From positions 1-23,548 of the forward strand of contig JANXOQ010000198.1 in NCBI GenBank assembly GCA_025357775.1: a stretch of 23,548 nt of DNA, given 5' to 3'. Numbering within the stretch: position 1 is the stretch's first letter; each line of letters opens with the position of its first letter. Both the position numbers and the translations under genes were made by a program. The notes below the pieces were generated by a model that did not search any database, was not told where the DNA came from, and saw only the letters and a list, made by a program, of their open reading frames with translations. This DNA is from Ferruginibacter sp. (lineage in GTDB: Bacteria; Bacteroidota; Bacteroidia; Chitinophagales; Chitinophagaceae). Positions 1-7,634 of the stretch are shown here, one piece after another.

Positions 1-288
1 CTTGCCGATAATCCCCCTCCTCCAGAGGGGTTAGCGGAGGCTGTTTTGAGAGAAGGTAAAAAACTTTGGCAGGCATACTTTGCAAATACAGATGTACACA
101 CAGTAAGAGACGATTTAAAACTTAACCGAGTAGATGTGGGTTGGTACCAAATACGCAAAGCCTTGCAGGCTCGCAATGCCAGTGGAGATTTTGCACCTGT
201 AAGTTTTAAACCATTTGAAGAAGCCTACAAATTACTAAGTGAAAAGTTGCAACCAATGGTTTATGCATTAGGGTTTTTGAGGGTCTAA
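1..288 (+). CDS. C-terminal part of an unrecognised protein (5' end outside window)
   Basis: The reading frame is open from base 1 to a TAA at 286-288, about 95 codons. A TTG at 46 could serve as a start, but the frame continues upstream without a stop, so I read this as the 3' end of a longer gene. The visible part is mixed alpha-helical in character, with WYQIRKALQARN and FEEAYKLLSEKL segments and no membrane segment. I do not recognise the family and assign no function. The first 15 codons run through a C/G-rich palindromic stretch (14-30) that encodes a Pro-rich NPPPPEG segment; this resembles the short dispersed palindromes often seen in Bacteroidota genomes and may be an in-frame insertion. 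No clear terminator follows. Confidence 0.6.
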   Translation, partial: LADNPPPPEGLAEAVLREGKKLWQAYFANTDVHTVRDDLKLNRVDVGWYQIRKALQARNASGDFAPVSFKPFEEAYKLLSEKLQPMVYALGFLRV

Positions 289-454
289 TTTACCCTCCCC
301 GCAAGCGCATTATTGGCAATTAAATTGTATATTTTTTAGGTAAAAACATTTGGTTTAAAAATATGTTGTAATTAAAAAAAACCAGTAAAAAAACCTTACA
401 AGTAAAAAAGAAATAAAGCACAACAGCCCCAAAATTATAAAAACATAAATAACC

Positions 455-462
455 TATTTTTG
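455..462 (+). promoter_or_regulatory. Putative -7 promoter element (TATTTTTG) for the Nif3-family gene
   Basis: TATTTTTG matches the Bacteroidota -7 consensus TAnnTTTG exactly and ends 12 bases before the ATG at 475. No good -33 TTTG is visible at the expected distance. If used, transcription would begin only a few bases before the start codon. Confidence 0.4.
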
Positions 463-474
463 AAAAAAACATAA

Positions 475-1575
475 ATGCTCCTACATCAAATAACCCAATT
501 TTTAGAAACCATTGCTCCAGCTTGCTTGCAAGAAAGTTATGATAATGCTGGCTTGCTTACGGGTAATGCAAGCATGCACTGCACGGGTGTGCTTATAAGC
601 CTAGATTGTACGGAGGCGATTGTGCAAGAGGCGATTGATAAAAATTGTAATGTAATAGTGTCGCATCACCCCATTGTTTTTAGTGGGCTTAAAAAAATAA
701 ATGGCAATAATTATGTGGAACGTACCATTATTAAAGCCATTAAAAACGACATTGCTATTTATGCAATACACACCAATTTAGACAATGTACTGCAAGGGGT
801 AAATGGAAAAATAGCTCAAAAACTAGGTTTACAAAACGTACAAATATTAGTGCCTAAAAAAGACTTTTTACAAAAACTGGTAGTTTTTTGCCCAAAAGAA
901 AATGCACAGCAGCTGAGCGAAGCATTGTTTGCAGCCGGTGCAGGAAATATTGGAAATTATAGCGAATGTTGTTTCATAAGCGAAGGAATAGGAAGTTTTA
1001 AGCCAGAAAATGGGGCTAATCCTCAAACGGGAGAAATAGGAAAAAGGGAGACAGTGCAGCAAAGTAGGGTAGAAATAATTTATCCTGAATGGCTGAAAGG
1101 GCAAATTATAACCGCCATGAAAGCAAACCATCCTTATGAAGAAGTAGCACATAATATCATTAATCTTCAAAATAAATACCAAGCAATAGGTAGTGGCATT
1201 ATAGGAAAATTGGCTGAGCCAGTAGAAGAAATTGATTTTTTAAATAAACTAGCCCTCGTTTTTAGTATAAAAGCTATAAAACACACCACTTTATTAAACA
1301 AAAAAATTGAAACAGTAGCTGTTTGTGGTGGTGCAGGTAGTTTTCTTACTGCTGCTGCAAAAGCAGCAGGGGCAGATGTTTATGTAACTGCAGATGTAAA
1401 ATACCATGATTTTTTTGATGCAGATGGACAATTGCTATTGGCAGATATTGGGCATTTTGAAAGCGAGCAATTTACCATAGACTTACTGTTTGAACTTTTA
1501 AGCAATAAATTCCCTAACTTTGCGCTCCTTAAAACAAGCGTTAATACCAACCCCGTTGTATATTACGTTTTGTAA
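475..1575 (+). CDS. Nif3-like dinuclear metal-centre protein (YqfO type)
   Basis: This 366-aa protein is a Nif3 family member of the long YqfO-like type, in which a PII/CutA-like domain is inserted between the two halves of the metal-binding fold. The sequence shows the family's metal ligands: SHHP (His64-His65), HTNLD (His99, Asp103) and, near the C-terminus, GHFESE (His327, Glu331). The middle part, about residues 130-245, is the expected insert and carries HPYEE. Members form hexameric toroids with two metal ions per subunit; some are annotated as GTP cyclohydrolase 1 type 2, but the cellular role is unsettled. The gene is 26 bp upstream of the zinc-ribbon gene and probably co-transcribed with it, an arrangement I recall as common in Bacteroidota. 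The ATG is 12 bases after a promoter-like TATTTTTG, which supports this start. Confidence 0.93.
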   Translation: MLLHQITQFLETIAPACLQESYDNAGLLTGNASMHCTGVLISLDCTEAIVQEAIDKNCNVIVSHHPIVFSGLKKINGNNYVERTIIKAIKNDIAIYAIHTNLDNVLQGVNGKIAQKLGLQNVQILVPKKDFLQKLVVFCPKENAQQLSEALFAAGAGNIGNYSECCFISEGIGSFKPENGANPQTGEIGKRETVQQSRVEIIYPEWLKGQIITAMKANHPYEEVAHNIINLQNKYQAIGSGIIGKLAEPVEEIDFLNKLALVFSIKAIKHTTLLNKKIETVAVCGGAGSFLTAAAKAAGADVYVTADVKYHDFFDADGQLLLADIGHFESEQFTIDLLFELLSNKFPNFALLKTSVNTNPVVYYVL

Positions 1576-1601
1576 TCAAACAAAAAATACAAGAAAACAC
1601 T

Positions 1602-2357
1602 ATGGCAGCAGTTAAAGAATTTTCAATAGAAGAAAAATTGACCTCCCTTGTACGTTTGCAAAAAATAGAGAGCAAGCTAGATGAAATAAGAATTTTAAAA
1701 GGCGAATTGCCGATGGAAGTAAAAGATTTAGAAGATGAAATAGAAGGTTTGCATGCACGCCAAACCCGTGTGGAAGAAGAAATAAACGGAATAACAGAAT
1801 TTATAGACCAACGCAAAGCTGGTATTGCTGAAGCCAAAGCTTTGATTACAAAATATGAAAAGCAAAGTGAAAATGTAAAAAATAGTCGTGAGTTTGATGC
1901 TATAAATAAAGAGCTAGAAATGGCACAACTAGAAGAGAAGTTATGCGAAAAGCATATAAAAGATGCCAATGAAGAAATAACTGAAAAAGCGTACCAATTG
2001 GAGTCTGCTAAAAAAGCAGTAGCTACAAAAGAAACTAACCTAAGTGGTAAAAAAGGGGAATTGGAAAAAATTATTAGTGAAACAGAAAAAGAGGAAAAAT
2101 ATTTTAATAAAGATATAGCTGCAGCAAGAACAAATGTAGATGAACGTTTAATAGTAAGTTACGATAAAATTAGAAAAAACTATCGCAATGGATTAGCAGT
2201 GGTAGCAGTTGAAAGAGACAGTTGTGGTGGCTGTTTTCATGCTATACCTCCACAAAAGCAGAGTGAAATAAAGCTTCGTAAAAAAATAATGGTTTGTGAA
2301 AACTGTGGTAGAATATTAGTAGATGCTGAATTGAATGATGGAATAGATGTAAAATAA
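1602..2357 (+). CDS. Coiled-coil hairpin / C4 zinc-ribbon protein
   Basis: The 251-aa protein has a long Glu/Lys-rich coiled coil (about residues 10-180, likely an antiparallel helical hairpin) followed by a C-terminal zinc ribbon with four cysteines: CGGC (Cys208, Cys211) and CENC (Cys232, Cys235). This is the layout of the family usually annotated as C4-type zinc ribbon domain protein (zf-RING_7) with a CT398-like coiled-coil hairpin. There is no signal peptide or membrane segment, so it should be cytosolic. Family members are thought to contact nucleic acid or other macromolecules through the ribbon, but the function is not established. It is the second gene of the Nif3 unit and is followed by a strong hairpin terminator 14 bp downstream. 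Confidence 0.9.
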   Translation: MAAVKEFSIEEKLTSLVRLQKIESKLDEIRILKGELPMEVKDLEDEIEGLHARQTRVEEEINGITEFIDQRKAGIAEAKALITKYEKQSENVKNSREFDAINKELEMAQLEEKLCEKHIKDANEEITEKAYQLESAKKAVATKETNLSGKKGELEKIISETEKEEKYFNKDIAAARTNVDERLIVSYDKIRKNYRNGLAVVAVERDSCGGCFHAIPPQKQSEIKLRKKIMVCENCGRILVDAELNDGIDVK

Positions 2358-2370
2358 TATTCCTAATTAT

Positions 2371-2410
2371 ACATAAAAAAACCACCGCAACATCGGTGGT
2401 TTTTTTATGT
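2371..2410. terminator. Strong intrinsic terminator, probably bidirectional
   Basis: A 17-bp perfect inverted repeat (arms 2371-2387 and 2394-2410) has the loop CAACAT, a CCACCG/CGGTGG core and flanking A7 and T7 runs. It lies 14 bp after the zinc-ribbon gene on the plus strand. Because the run of T is present on both strands, it could also stop transcription from the converging OmpA-family gene, which ends at 2581. Confidence 0.85.
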
Positions 2411-2580
2411 GTTTAATTTTATCTAATACCATTTGTAAGTGTAATTTAGTTTAACCCTTACAAAAAAAATAATGTCAGCATTAGCCTGCCTAAGGCGAGT
2501 TTCTATAAACATATTCTACTTGTTAAGCTTCCCAAAAAAATTGGAAAATGCTACGCTTACAATATTTTTGGTAGTTCTAT

Positions 2581-4689
2581 TTATAATTTCATACCCAATT
2601 CCACTCTTCTATTTTTTGCTTTATTAGCCGTTGTAGTATTTGCTACAACTGGTTTTGTATCTCCAAAGCCAGTAGCTATAAGCCTTTCCGCAGCTATACC
2701 TTTTTTGGCAAAATACTTTAAAACTGTATTTGCTCTTGCTTGAGATAGCATCTTATTTTTTTCTGCTTTACCTACATTGTCAGTATGCCCATCTATTGTT
2801 AAAATATAATCAGGGTATGCATTCATTATTTTTACTACCTCATTTAGCTGCGCAAAAGATGCTGGTTTTAGCAAATCTTTGCCTGTTTGAAATTGTATTG
2901 CTTTGGCAGCAAAATTTAATTTTTTAATAATAGCCTCTGCTACTTTAGGGCAACCATTGTTTTCTGCTGTGCCAGGTTTGTCTTTGCATTTATCATCTTT
3001 GTCGGCTACGCCATCTCCATCCATGTCTGGGCAACCATTTAATGTTTTCAATCCTTTTTCTGTTGGGCAATTGTCTTTACTATCTTCCACGCCATCACCG
3101 TCTTCATCAGGGCAACCATCAAATTCTTTTAGCCCTGCTACTGTTGGGCATTTATCTTCGCTGTCTATAACTCCATCTTTATCTGTATCTAAAGCTTCTT
3201 TTTTTATTTCTTCATTTACAACAGCAGATTTTTTTGAAGGAGCTTCTGTATTCTCTTCCTTTTCTTTAGCCTCTTTAGGTTTTTTATATGGAAAACCAAT
3301 GTGTAAACCAGCATAAATATTGGCACTTGTAAGTTTGCTAATACCGGTAACATTGCTTAGCAAATCATCGCTACCAATAAAAAATATACCAAGCCTCAAG
3401 CCAATACCTATTTTTAAATCTTTTGATAAGTTGTTATACGAAATTGGTAATCCAGCATCAAACAATTTACTCTCAAACCTTGGTGTTATTACTGCTTGAA
3501 AAGGATTGCTGTTGCTTCTTGGACTGCCACCCGTAAGCCCTGTGGTAAATAATGCATTTACATAAATATGTTTTGAAAATTTATAATCACCATACAATGT
3601 AATAACAGTAGGCGCTGTTACTGTAGTGCTAGAGCTATCATTTGTGTAACTAGCTCCTATAGATTTAAAATAAGTAGCCACATCTGTAAAGTTTATGTTG
3701 GCAGTATCTACTCTGCTTCTAATAACTCCCCCAGTAGGAAACTTTAGCGTGTACCGCTCATTATTGGGAGATGTTTTATAATTAACAGAACCAATATCTT
3801 GTATAGCAAATCCTATTTTATATTTATATTTATTTTCATATCTGTTTACTGAAATCTTGTTGTTTCCATTTTCATCTTCATTAATAATTCTATGTTCATA
3901 TACTGCACCAATATCAATACCAAGGCCACTACCAGCCCCGCCAAACAACAGCTCTTTTGAAGTAAGGTTATTAAAACCATTATTGTTATTAAAACTTTTA
4001 GAAATATCTACACTTCCATTAAATTCAACTTTCGAAATAGAAGTATCTAATAATTTTACAGATAAGTTATTAGCATTGATACTGCTATATGCAAGCCCAT
4101 TGTATCGTTTTATTATGCCTCCCACTTTTAAGTAATGTACACCCGTATTTAAAACCTCTCTGCCATAAGCAATACCTATATCTGTAAATGCATGTGCGGT
4201 ACTAATTAAATTACCTGTAGTAAAAACAGTTCCATTTGGTTGTTTTATTCCTTTTATTCCATCAGATACAAGTGTAAAATAATCTGTATTTAATCCGCTG
4301 CCTGTTTGTAATATTCTGCCTCTTGTTACAAGCCCTATGGCACTTTTTTTATTTATCTGAAACATAAAAGATGGTAATCTTGCTTCACCTAAGCCATTAA
4401 AACCAATATCACTTGTCCTTCCACTTTTTATAAAAGCAACATCTTTGTTATTGTTTAAAGAATCAATCAATGAGCCAAAACTTTTTATGTACCCATAATT
4501 TTGATTAACCGACGCATTATTTGAAAACAATTGTATATCTAATTTAAGCCTATTATCGGCAATGTTTGCTGGGTTTATATACAATCCATTTATACCTGAA
4601 TAGTTACTATTGGCTATACCGTAATATCTTTGTGCGCTAGCATTAATAATTGTGTTAATAAATAGTAAGAAAGTTATTATTTTTTTCAT
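2581..4689 (-). CDS. Outer membrane protein: DUF5723-like N-terminus, thrombospondin type 3 repeats, OmpA C-terminal domain
   Basis: This 702-aa protein starts with a signal peptide (Lys-Lys, hydrophobic core, ending ASAQ). Residues of about 20-470 are rich in alternating beta strands and carry the N-terminal YSGINGLYINPANIADNR motif of the Bacteroidota DUF5723 family, taken to be a beta-barrel membrane part. Residues of about 501-580 hold three calcium-binding thrombospondin type 3 repeats (DxDxDGVxDxxDxCP). The C-terminus, about 595-702, is an OmpA/MotB peptidoglycan-binding domain with TIDGHTDNVG and NRRVEL. The expected role is anchoring the outer membrane to peptidoglycan, with the TSP3 stretch as a stiff linker. 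The gene is divergent from the secreted-protein gene at 4868, with a 178-bp shared upstream region. Confidence 0.92.
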   Translation of the reverse strand: MKKIITFLLFINTIINASAQRYYGIANSNYSGINGLYINPANIADNRLKLDIQLFSNNASVNQNYGYIKSFGSLIDSLNNNKDVAFIKSGRTSDIGFNGLGEARLPSFMFQINKKSAIGLVTRGRILQTGSGLNTDYFTLVSDGIKGIKQPNGTVFTTGNLISTAHAFTDIGIAYGREVLNTGVHYLKVGGIIKRYNGLAYSSINANNLSVKLLDTSISKVEFNGSVDISKSFNNNNGFNNLTSKELLFGGAGSGLGIDIGAVYEHRIINEDENGNNKISVNRYENKYKYKIGFAIQDIGSVNYKTSPNNERYTLKFPTGGVIRSRVDTANINFTDVATYFKSIGASYTNDSSSTTVTAPTVITLYGDYKFSKHIYVNALFTTGLTGGSPRSNSNPFQAVITPRFESKLFDAGLPISYNNLSKDLKIGIGLRLGIFFIGSDDLLSNVTGISKLTSANIYAGLHIGFPYKKPKEAKEKEENTEAPSKKSAVVNEEIKKEALDTDKDGVIDSEDKCPTVAGLKEFDGCPDEDGDGVEDSKDNCPTEKGLKTLNGCPDMDGDGVADKDDKCKDKPGTAENNGCPKVAEAIIKKLNFAAKAIQFQTGKDLLKPASFAQLNEVVKIMNAYPDYILTIDGHTDNVGKAEKNKMLSQARANTVLKYFAKKGIAAERLIATGFGDTKPVVANTTTANKAKNRRVELGMKL

Positions 4690-4720
4690 AATATGTAAAT
4701 GTATATTTTTTAATTATATG

Positions 4721-4750
4721 CAAAAATGCATTTTAAACTTTATAAAACAA
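4721..4750 (-). promoter_or_regulatory. Candidate promoter for the OmpA-family gene
   Basis: On the minus strand, TTG (4750-4748) is followed after 19 bases by CATTTTTG (4728-4721), one mismatch from TAnnTTTG. Spacing fits the Bacteroidota -33/-7 arrangement and would give a leader of about 25 bases. Confidence 0.35.
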
Positions 4751-4867
4751 TCATAAAATTGCACACAATTTTATTTGTAATTTTAATATTAAAATTTACA
4801 TGTTACATAGTTCTCGGTTTTTATAATTTGTAGAAAAATTAGAAATAAATATCTAAATAAAAATAAT

Positions 4868-6400
4868 ATGAAGTTAAATTTATTGGTTGTAGTTATGTCA
4901 TTCTTTTATTTTAAATGCTTTGCGCAAGTACAAGGTTGTAGAGACCCATTAGCAAGCAACTACAATGCAGCAGCTACAATATCGGATTGTAGTTGTACTT
5001 ATAATACTGCAAGTATAACAGCAAGCAGCAAATATTTGATACCTACCTCACCAGCAAACCTTGAGGAAACATCTGGCTTAATTTTAATTGGCAATAAAAT
5101 TTATACACACAATGATAGTGGTGGTGATGCCGCCATTTATGAGCTAGATACCATTACTGGTAGCGGTGCTATCATAAGAACAATTAATATTACCAATGCT
5201 ACCAATGTAGATTGGGAAGATATTACACAAAACGATACACATTTATTTATTGGAGATTTTGGAAATAATGTAGATGGTGCTAGAATGAATTTGATAATTT
5301 ATAAAATTGCAAAAAGTGAATTAGCAGTTAGCAATAACATAATAGCCGAAATAATAAATTTTACATACAGCAACCAAACACAACCGCCAACTGCTGTAGC
5401 TGCTAACACTACAAATTTTGATTGCGAAGCTATGATAGCAACCAACGATAGCATATATTTATTTACAAAACAATGGACGGCACTACAAACATCATTGTAC
5501 AAAATGCCCGTTGTTGCTGGCTCTTATGTAGCTAGCCTTAAAAGTACTTGGGCAGCCAATACGCTTGTAACTGGTGCTACACTTACCAAAAATAAAAATG
5601 CAGTTGTGCTAACCGCCTATAATAAAACGGGAGGTGAACAAATAATTTTGTTATATGGTTTTACTCAAAATAATTTTTTAGACTGCACAAAACGAAACCT
5701 TACTTTAAACGAAGGAAGCATTACCAATTTTCACCAAATAGAAGCTATAACTAATATAGATGATAAACAGTTTTTTATAAGTAATGAAAAATCTGTAATT
5801 ACTTACCCAATAATAGGTGCAATAACTACCACTGCCAAACTAAGAAAAATAGACCTTACCAGTTTTTTACAACCTTGGTATACTGTCTTGCCCATAAGGT
5901 TTACAAACTTTACAGCGTTAAGAAACAACAAATTTGTAAATATATTTTTCTCTATAGAAGCTGCTGCTGCTAATACAAAATATGAAATACAAACAAGTAC
6001 AAATGGTATAGATTTTTTTAGTATTAAAGAAATTTATGGTAACGGCAATAATTTTAATTATGAAATTATGCTACAATCTAACAACAACTTTTTTAGAATT
6101 GTAGCCATAGCAGATGAACAAAAAAGCCACTTTTCTAATATTGTAAAGGTACTAGCAGATAAAAATGTTTTTAATATTTTTCCAAACCCTGTTAAAGATA
6201 AATTATACTTATCTACCGTGGGTTTCGGTAGTAAACCTTTGTGTTTAAAAATATTTAATGCAGAAGGTAAGTTTGTTTTAGATAACAAAAAAAATAATAT
6301 TGGTGGTTTTATTTCTGTGATGCAATTAGCTGCGGGGGTTTATACGGTTGTGGTAAATGATGGTATAAAAGAGTATTCGGAAAAATTTGTAAAGGAGTAA
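4868..6400 (+). CDS. Secreted beta-propeller-like protein with type IX secretion C-terminal sorting domain
   Basis: The 510-aa protein begins with a signal peptide ending CFAQ. A short Cys-containing module follows (about residues 21-45, GCRDPLASNYNAAATISDC), a motif repeated in many Bacteroidota surface proteins. Residues of about 50-335 carry THNDSGG, DWEDI and IGDFGNN, motifs seen in secreted bacterial beta-propeller proteins, so a propeller is likely, with no catalytic residues I can name. After a beta-sandwich-like region, the last 80 residues or so (IFPNPVKDKLYLS, LAAGVYTVVV) are a type A sorting domain, which directs export by the type IX system and usually attachment to the cell surface. 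The ATG at 4868 gives an intact signal peptide. The substrate is unknown. Confidence 0.87.
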   Translation: MKLNLLVVVMSFFYFKCFAQVQGCRDPLASNYNAAATISDCSCTYNTASITASSKYLIPTSPANLEETSGLILIGNKIYTHNDSGGDAAIYELDTITGSGAIIRTINITNATNVDWEDITQNDTHLFIGDFGNNVDGARMNLIIYKIAKSELAVSNNIIAEIINFTYSNQTQPPTAVAANTTNFDCEAMIATNDSIYLFTKQWTALQTSLYKMPVVAGSYVASLKSTWAANTLVTGATLTKNKNAVVLTAYNKTGGEQIILLYGFTQNNFLDCTKRNLTLNEGSITNFHQIEAITNIDDKQFFISNEKSVITYPIIGAITTTAKLRKIDLTSFLQPWYTVLPIRFTNFTALRNNKFVNIFFSIEAAAANTKYEIQTSTNGIDFFSIKEIYGNGNNFNYEIMLQSNNNFFRIVAIADEQKSHFSNIVKVLADKNVFNIFPNPVKDKLYLSTVGFGSKPLCLKIFNAEGKFVLDNKKNNIGGFISVMQLAAGVYTVVVNDGIKEYSEKFVKE

Positions 6401-6661
6401 TTTTTTAAATACCTATTGTATTTTGTAAGTTTTAAAAAATTGTTTTCTTATTTTAATTTACTGCCATATTTGTAGCAAAACTTGCAGAAAGAAAAGCAAA
6501 GTATTATAAGCCAACTACCATTGCTTGCAATATAATTGGTTAAATAGATATTTTAAATGTGGTAGTGTATGGTATGATAATTACAAAATTACCAAGTACT
6601 ACTGGTTCACAAATCTTAGCTAATATTGCAAATTTTCCTTTTGCTTAATACCCGCATTTGC
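6401..6661. other. Non-coding stretch between the secreted-protein gene and the dispersed repeat
   Basis: No convincing gene is seen. It opens with an 11-bp AT-only inverted repeat (6399-6409 and 6431-6441), which could act as a weak terminator for the gene ending at 6400. The rest is AT-rich without recognisable structure. Confidence 0.5.
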
Positions 6662-6850
6662 GCCTGTTAAGGCTAGGGCTTTGTGCAGGTTGGTAATCAG
6701 TATTCCTTCTGCTGGGAACCGAAGCCGATTGAAAATAAATGTAGAAAATATATTACAAATGCTCATTTTTATTACTTCTGCCCGAAAAAGCTGGGCTATG
6801 TACAAATGCCGATTGTTTTTCCTTCTGCCCAACTTGCACAAAACCCAATG
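6662..6850 (-). repeat. Dispersed hairpin-bounded repeat, copy 1
   Basis: Read on the minus strand, this starts with GGGTTTTGTGCAAGTTGGGC and ends with CCAACCTGCACAAAGCCC. The two ends form 18-nt inverted arms (6676-6693 and 6829-6846) with two mismatches, both compatible with G-T pairing. Inside are three variants of GCAGAAGGAAT. The copy at 14779-14972 on the plus strand shares the start, the internal GCAGA(C/A)GGAAT units, GAGCATTTGTAAT and the end (TTCCxxGCAGAAGGAATACT, CCAACCT). The element lies directly downstream of the 54-aa gene. Confidence 0.75.
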
Positions 6851-6868
6851 TTGCCTGTAGGTTTTCTT

Positions 6869-7033
6869 CTAGTTGGTCAGTTTTGGCAGTCCTGTTTTAG
6901 CTAATATTTCGTTTGCTCTTTTCAACTTTTCAGGAAACAAGTTTTGTCCCTTAAAACGTTCAAGTGTTTTGTCAATTACAATAATCGGAACTTTAGATTT
7001 ATTTAATTTTTCTATTGTTTGTTCTACTGTCAT
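6869..7033 (-). CDS. 54-aa small protein paired with the DUF6934-like gene
   Basis: ATG at 7033-7031 and TAG at 6871-6869 give a 54-aa basic, soluble protein starting MTVEQTIEKLNKSKVPIIVI. It contains the segment LFPEKLKRANEILAKTG, likely helical, and no membrane segment. The start lies only 2 bases after the stop of the 150-aa gene, so the two are almost certainly translated from one mRNA. Codon use looks ordinary and the sequence is protein-like, so I treat it as real although it is very short. I know no named family for it. The tight pairing of two small genes suggests that they act together, perhaps as a regulatory or toxin-antitoxin-like pair, but nothing in the sequence proves this. Confidence 0.72.
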   Translation of the reverse strand: MTVEQTIEKLNKSKVPIIVIDKTLERFKGQNLFPEKLKRANEILAKTGLPKLTN

Positions 7034-7035
7034 AA

Positions 7036-7488
7036 CTAATTTTTATTTTTTTTTGTTAATAAAAATGCTTCATAGTCTTCACCTACAATAAACTTTTCCC
7101 ACTCTTCATTTTTTGTGTATCCTAAAACTATAAAATCTGCTTCAATTTCCGCCAAGTTATTTGTTATTCCCATTCTATAAAGCCTTGTTCTAACAGCTGT
7201 GCTTCCTGTTGCTAAAATCCAAGCATTTGGGTGTCTCTCTGTAAAAGCATAAACTGTCGAAGCTACAGTTGCCAAAACTTTAAGGCTGTCTCCATTATTT
7301 GTCACACTCAAATCATTAATTCCATTCGTACTTTCATCATAATCTCCAAAGCCTAAATTATATACATTGTCGGTGGTTGTTTCTGTATAAATAACCATTT
7401 TCTTTATAAACCCTTTAGGTCCTTCACTTAAGAATTCATAAAATTGTAAAGAACTTTCAGAACGATAATTATATTTTGGGTGCTTCAT
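7036..7488 (-). CDS. DUF6934-like protein (unknown function)
   Basis: This 150-aa protein is probably soluble, with no signal peptide. From its start MKHPKYNYRSESSLQFYEF and the segments GFGDYDESTNGINDLSVTNN and VYAFTERHPNAWILATGSTA I recognise the Bacteroidota family usually labelled DUF6934, of unknown function; the recall is from memory and not verified. The central GSTAVRTRLYRMGI segment is likely conserved. The stop overlaps the start region of the 54-aa gene (2-base gap), and the ATG directly follows the TAA of a short upstream open frame, which hints at translational coupling. The gene sits in an accessory patch beside a dispersed repeat, consistent with a mobile gene. Confidence 0.75.
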   Translation of the reverse strand: MKHPKYNYRSESSLQFYEFLSEGPKGFIKKMVIYTETTTDNVYNLGFGDYDESTNGINDLSVTNNGDSLKVLATVASTVYAFTERHPNAWILATGSTAVRTRLYRMGITNNLAEIEADFIVLGYTKNEEWEKFIVGEDYEAFLLTKKNKN

Positions 7489-7634
7489 TTAAGCTTTTGG
7501 TAAAGCTAAAGCTTTTTCTTCTAAACTGTTGAAATTGAGGGATCGTCCAAACTTACAGGCAACTATTATTTTTATGAATATAGCAATATTTAATTATTAG
7601 GAAAAGATGGATGGTGAATTTAATAAATATTTGC

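Larger units (their letters stand above)
6662..7563 (-). mobile_element. Cassette-like module 1 (DUF6934-like gene + 54-aa gene + hairpin repeat)
   Basis: The minus-strand unit is enclosed by a perfect 10-bp inverted repeat, GTTGCCTGTA on its upstream side (7563-7554) and TACAGGCAAC on its downstream side (6859-6850), directly before the dispersed repeat tail. Module 2 at 14103-14972 has the same architecture. This resembles a gene cassette with an attC-like tail, but the core sequences do not match RYYYAAC/GTTRRRY and no recombinase is in the window. The boundary calls are inference. Confidence 0.4.

Noticed and set aside
2903..3316. 137-codon plus-strand frame rich in Ser/Pro
   Set aside because: It is a mirror of the repetitive thrombospondin type 3 region of the OmpA-family gene on the other strand.
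6620..6904. Open frames of about 73 codons on both strands over the dispersed repeat
   Set aside because: They translate the non-coding repeat, cross its hairpin arms and overlap each other and the 54-aa gene; no protein-like conservation is evident.
6873..7091. A 72-codon plus-strand frame
   Set aside because: It lies antisense to the 54-aa gene and the end of the DUF6934-like gene, which have better protein character and tight spacing.
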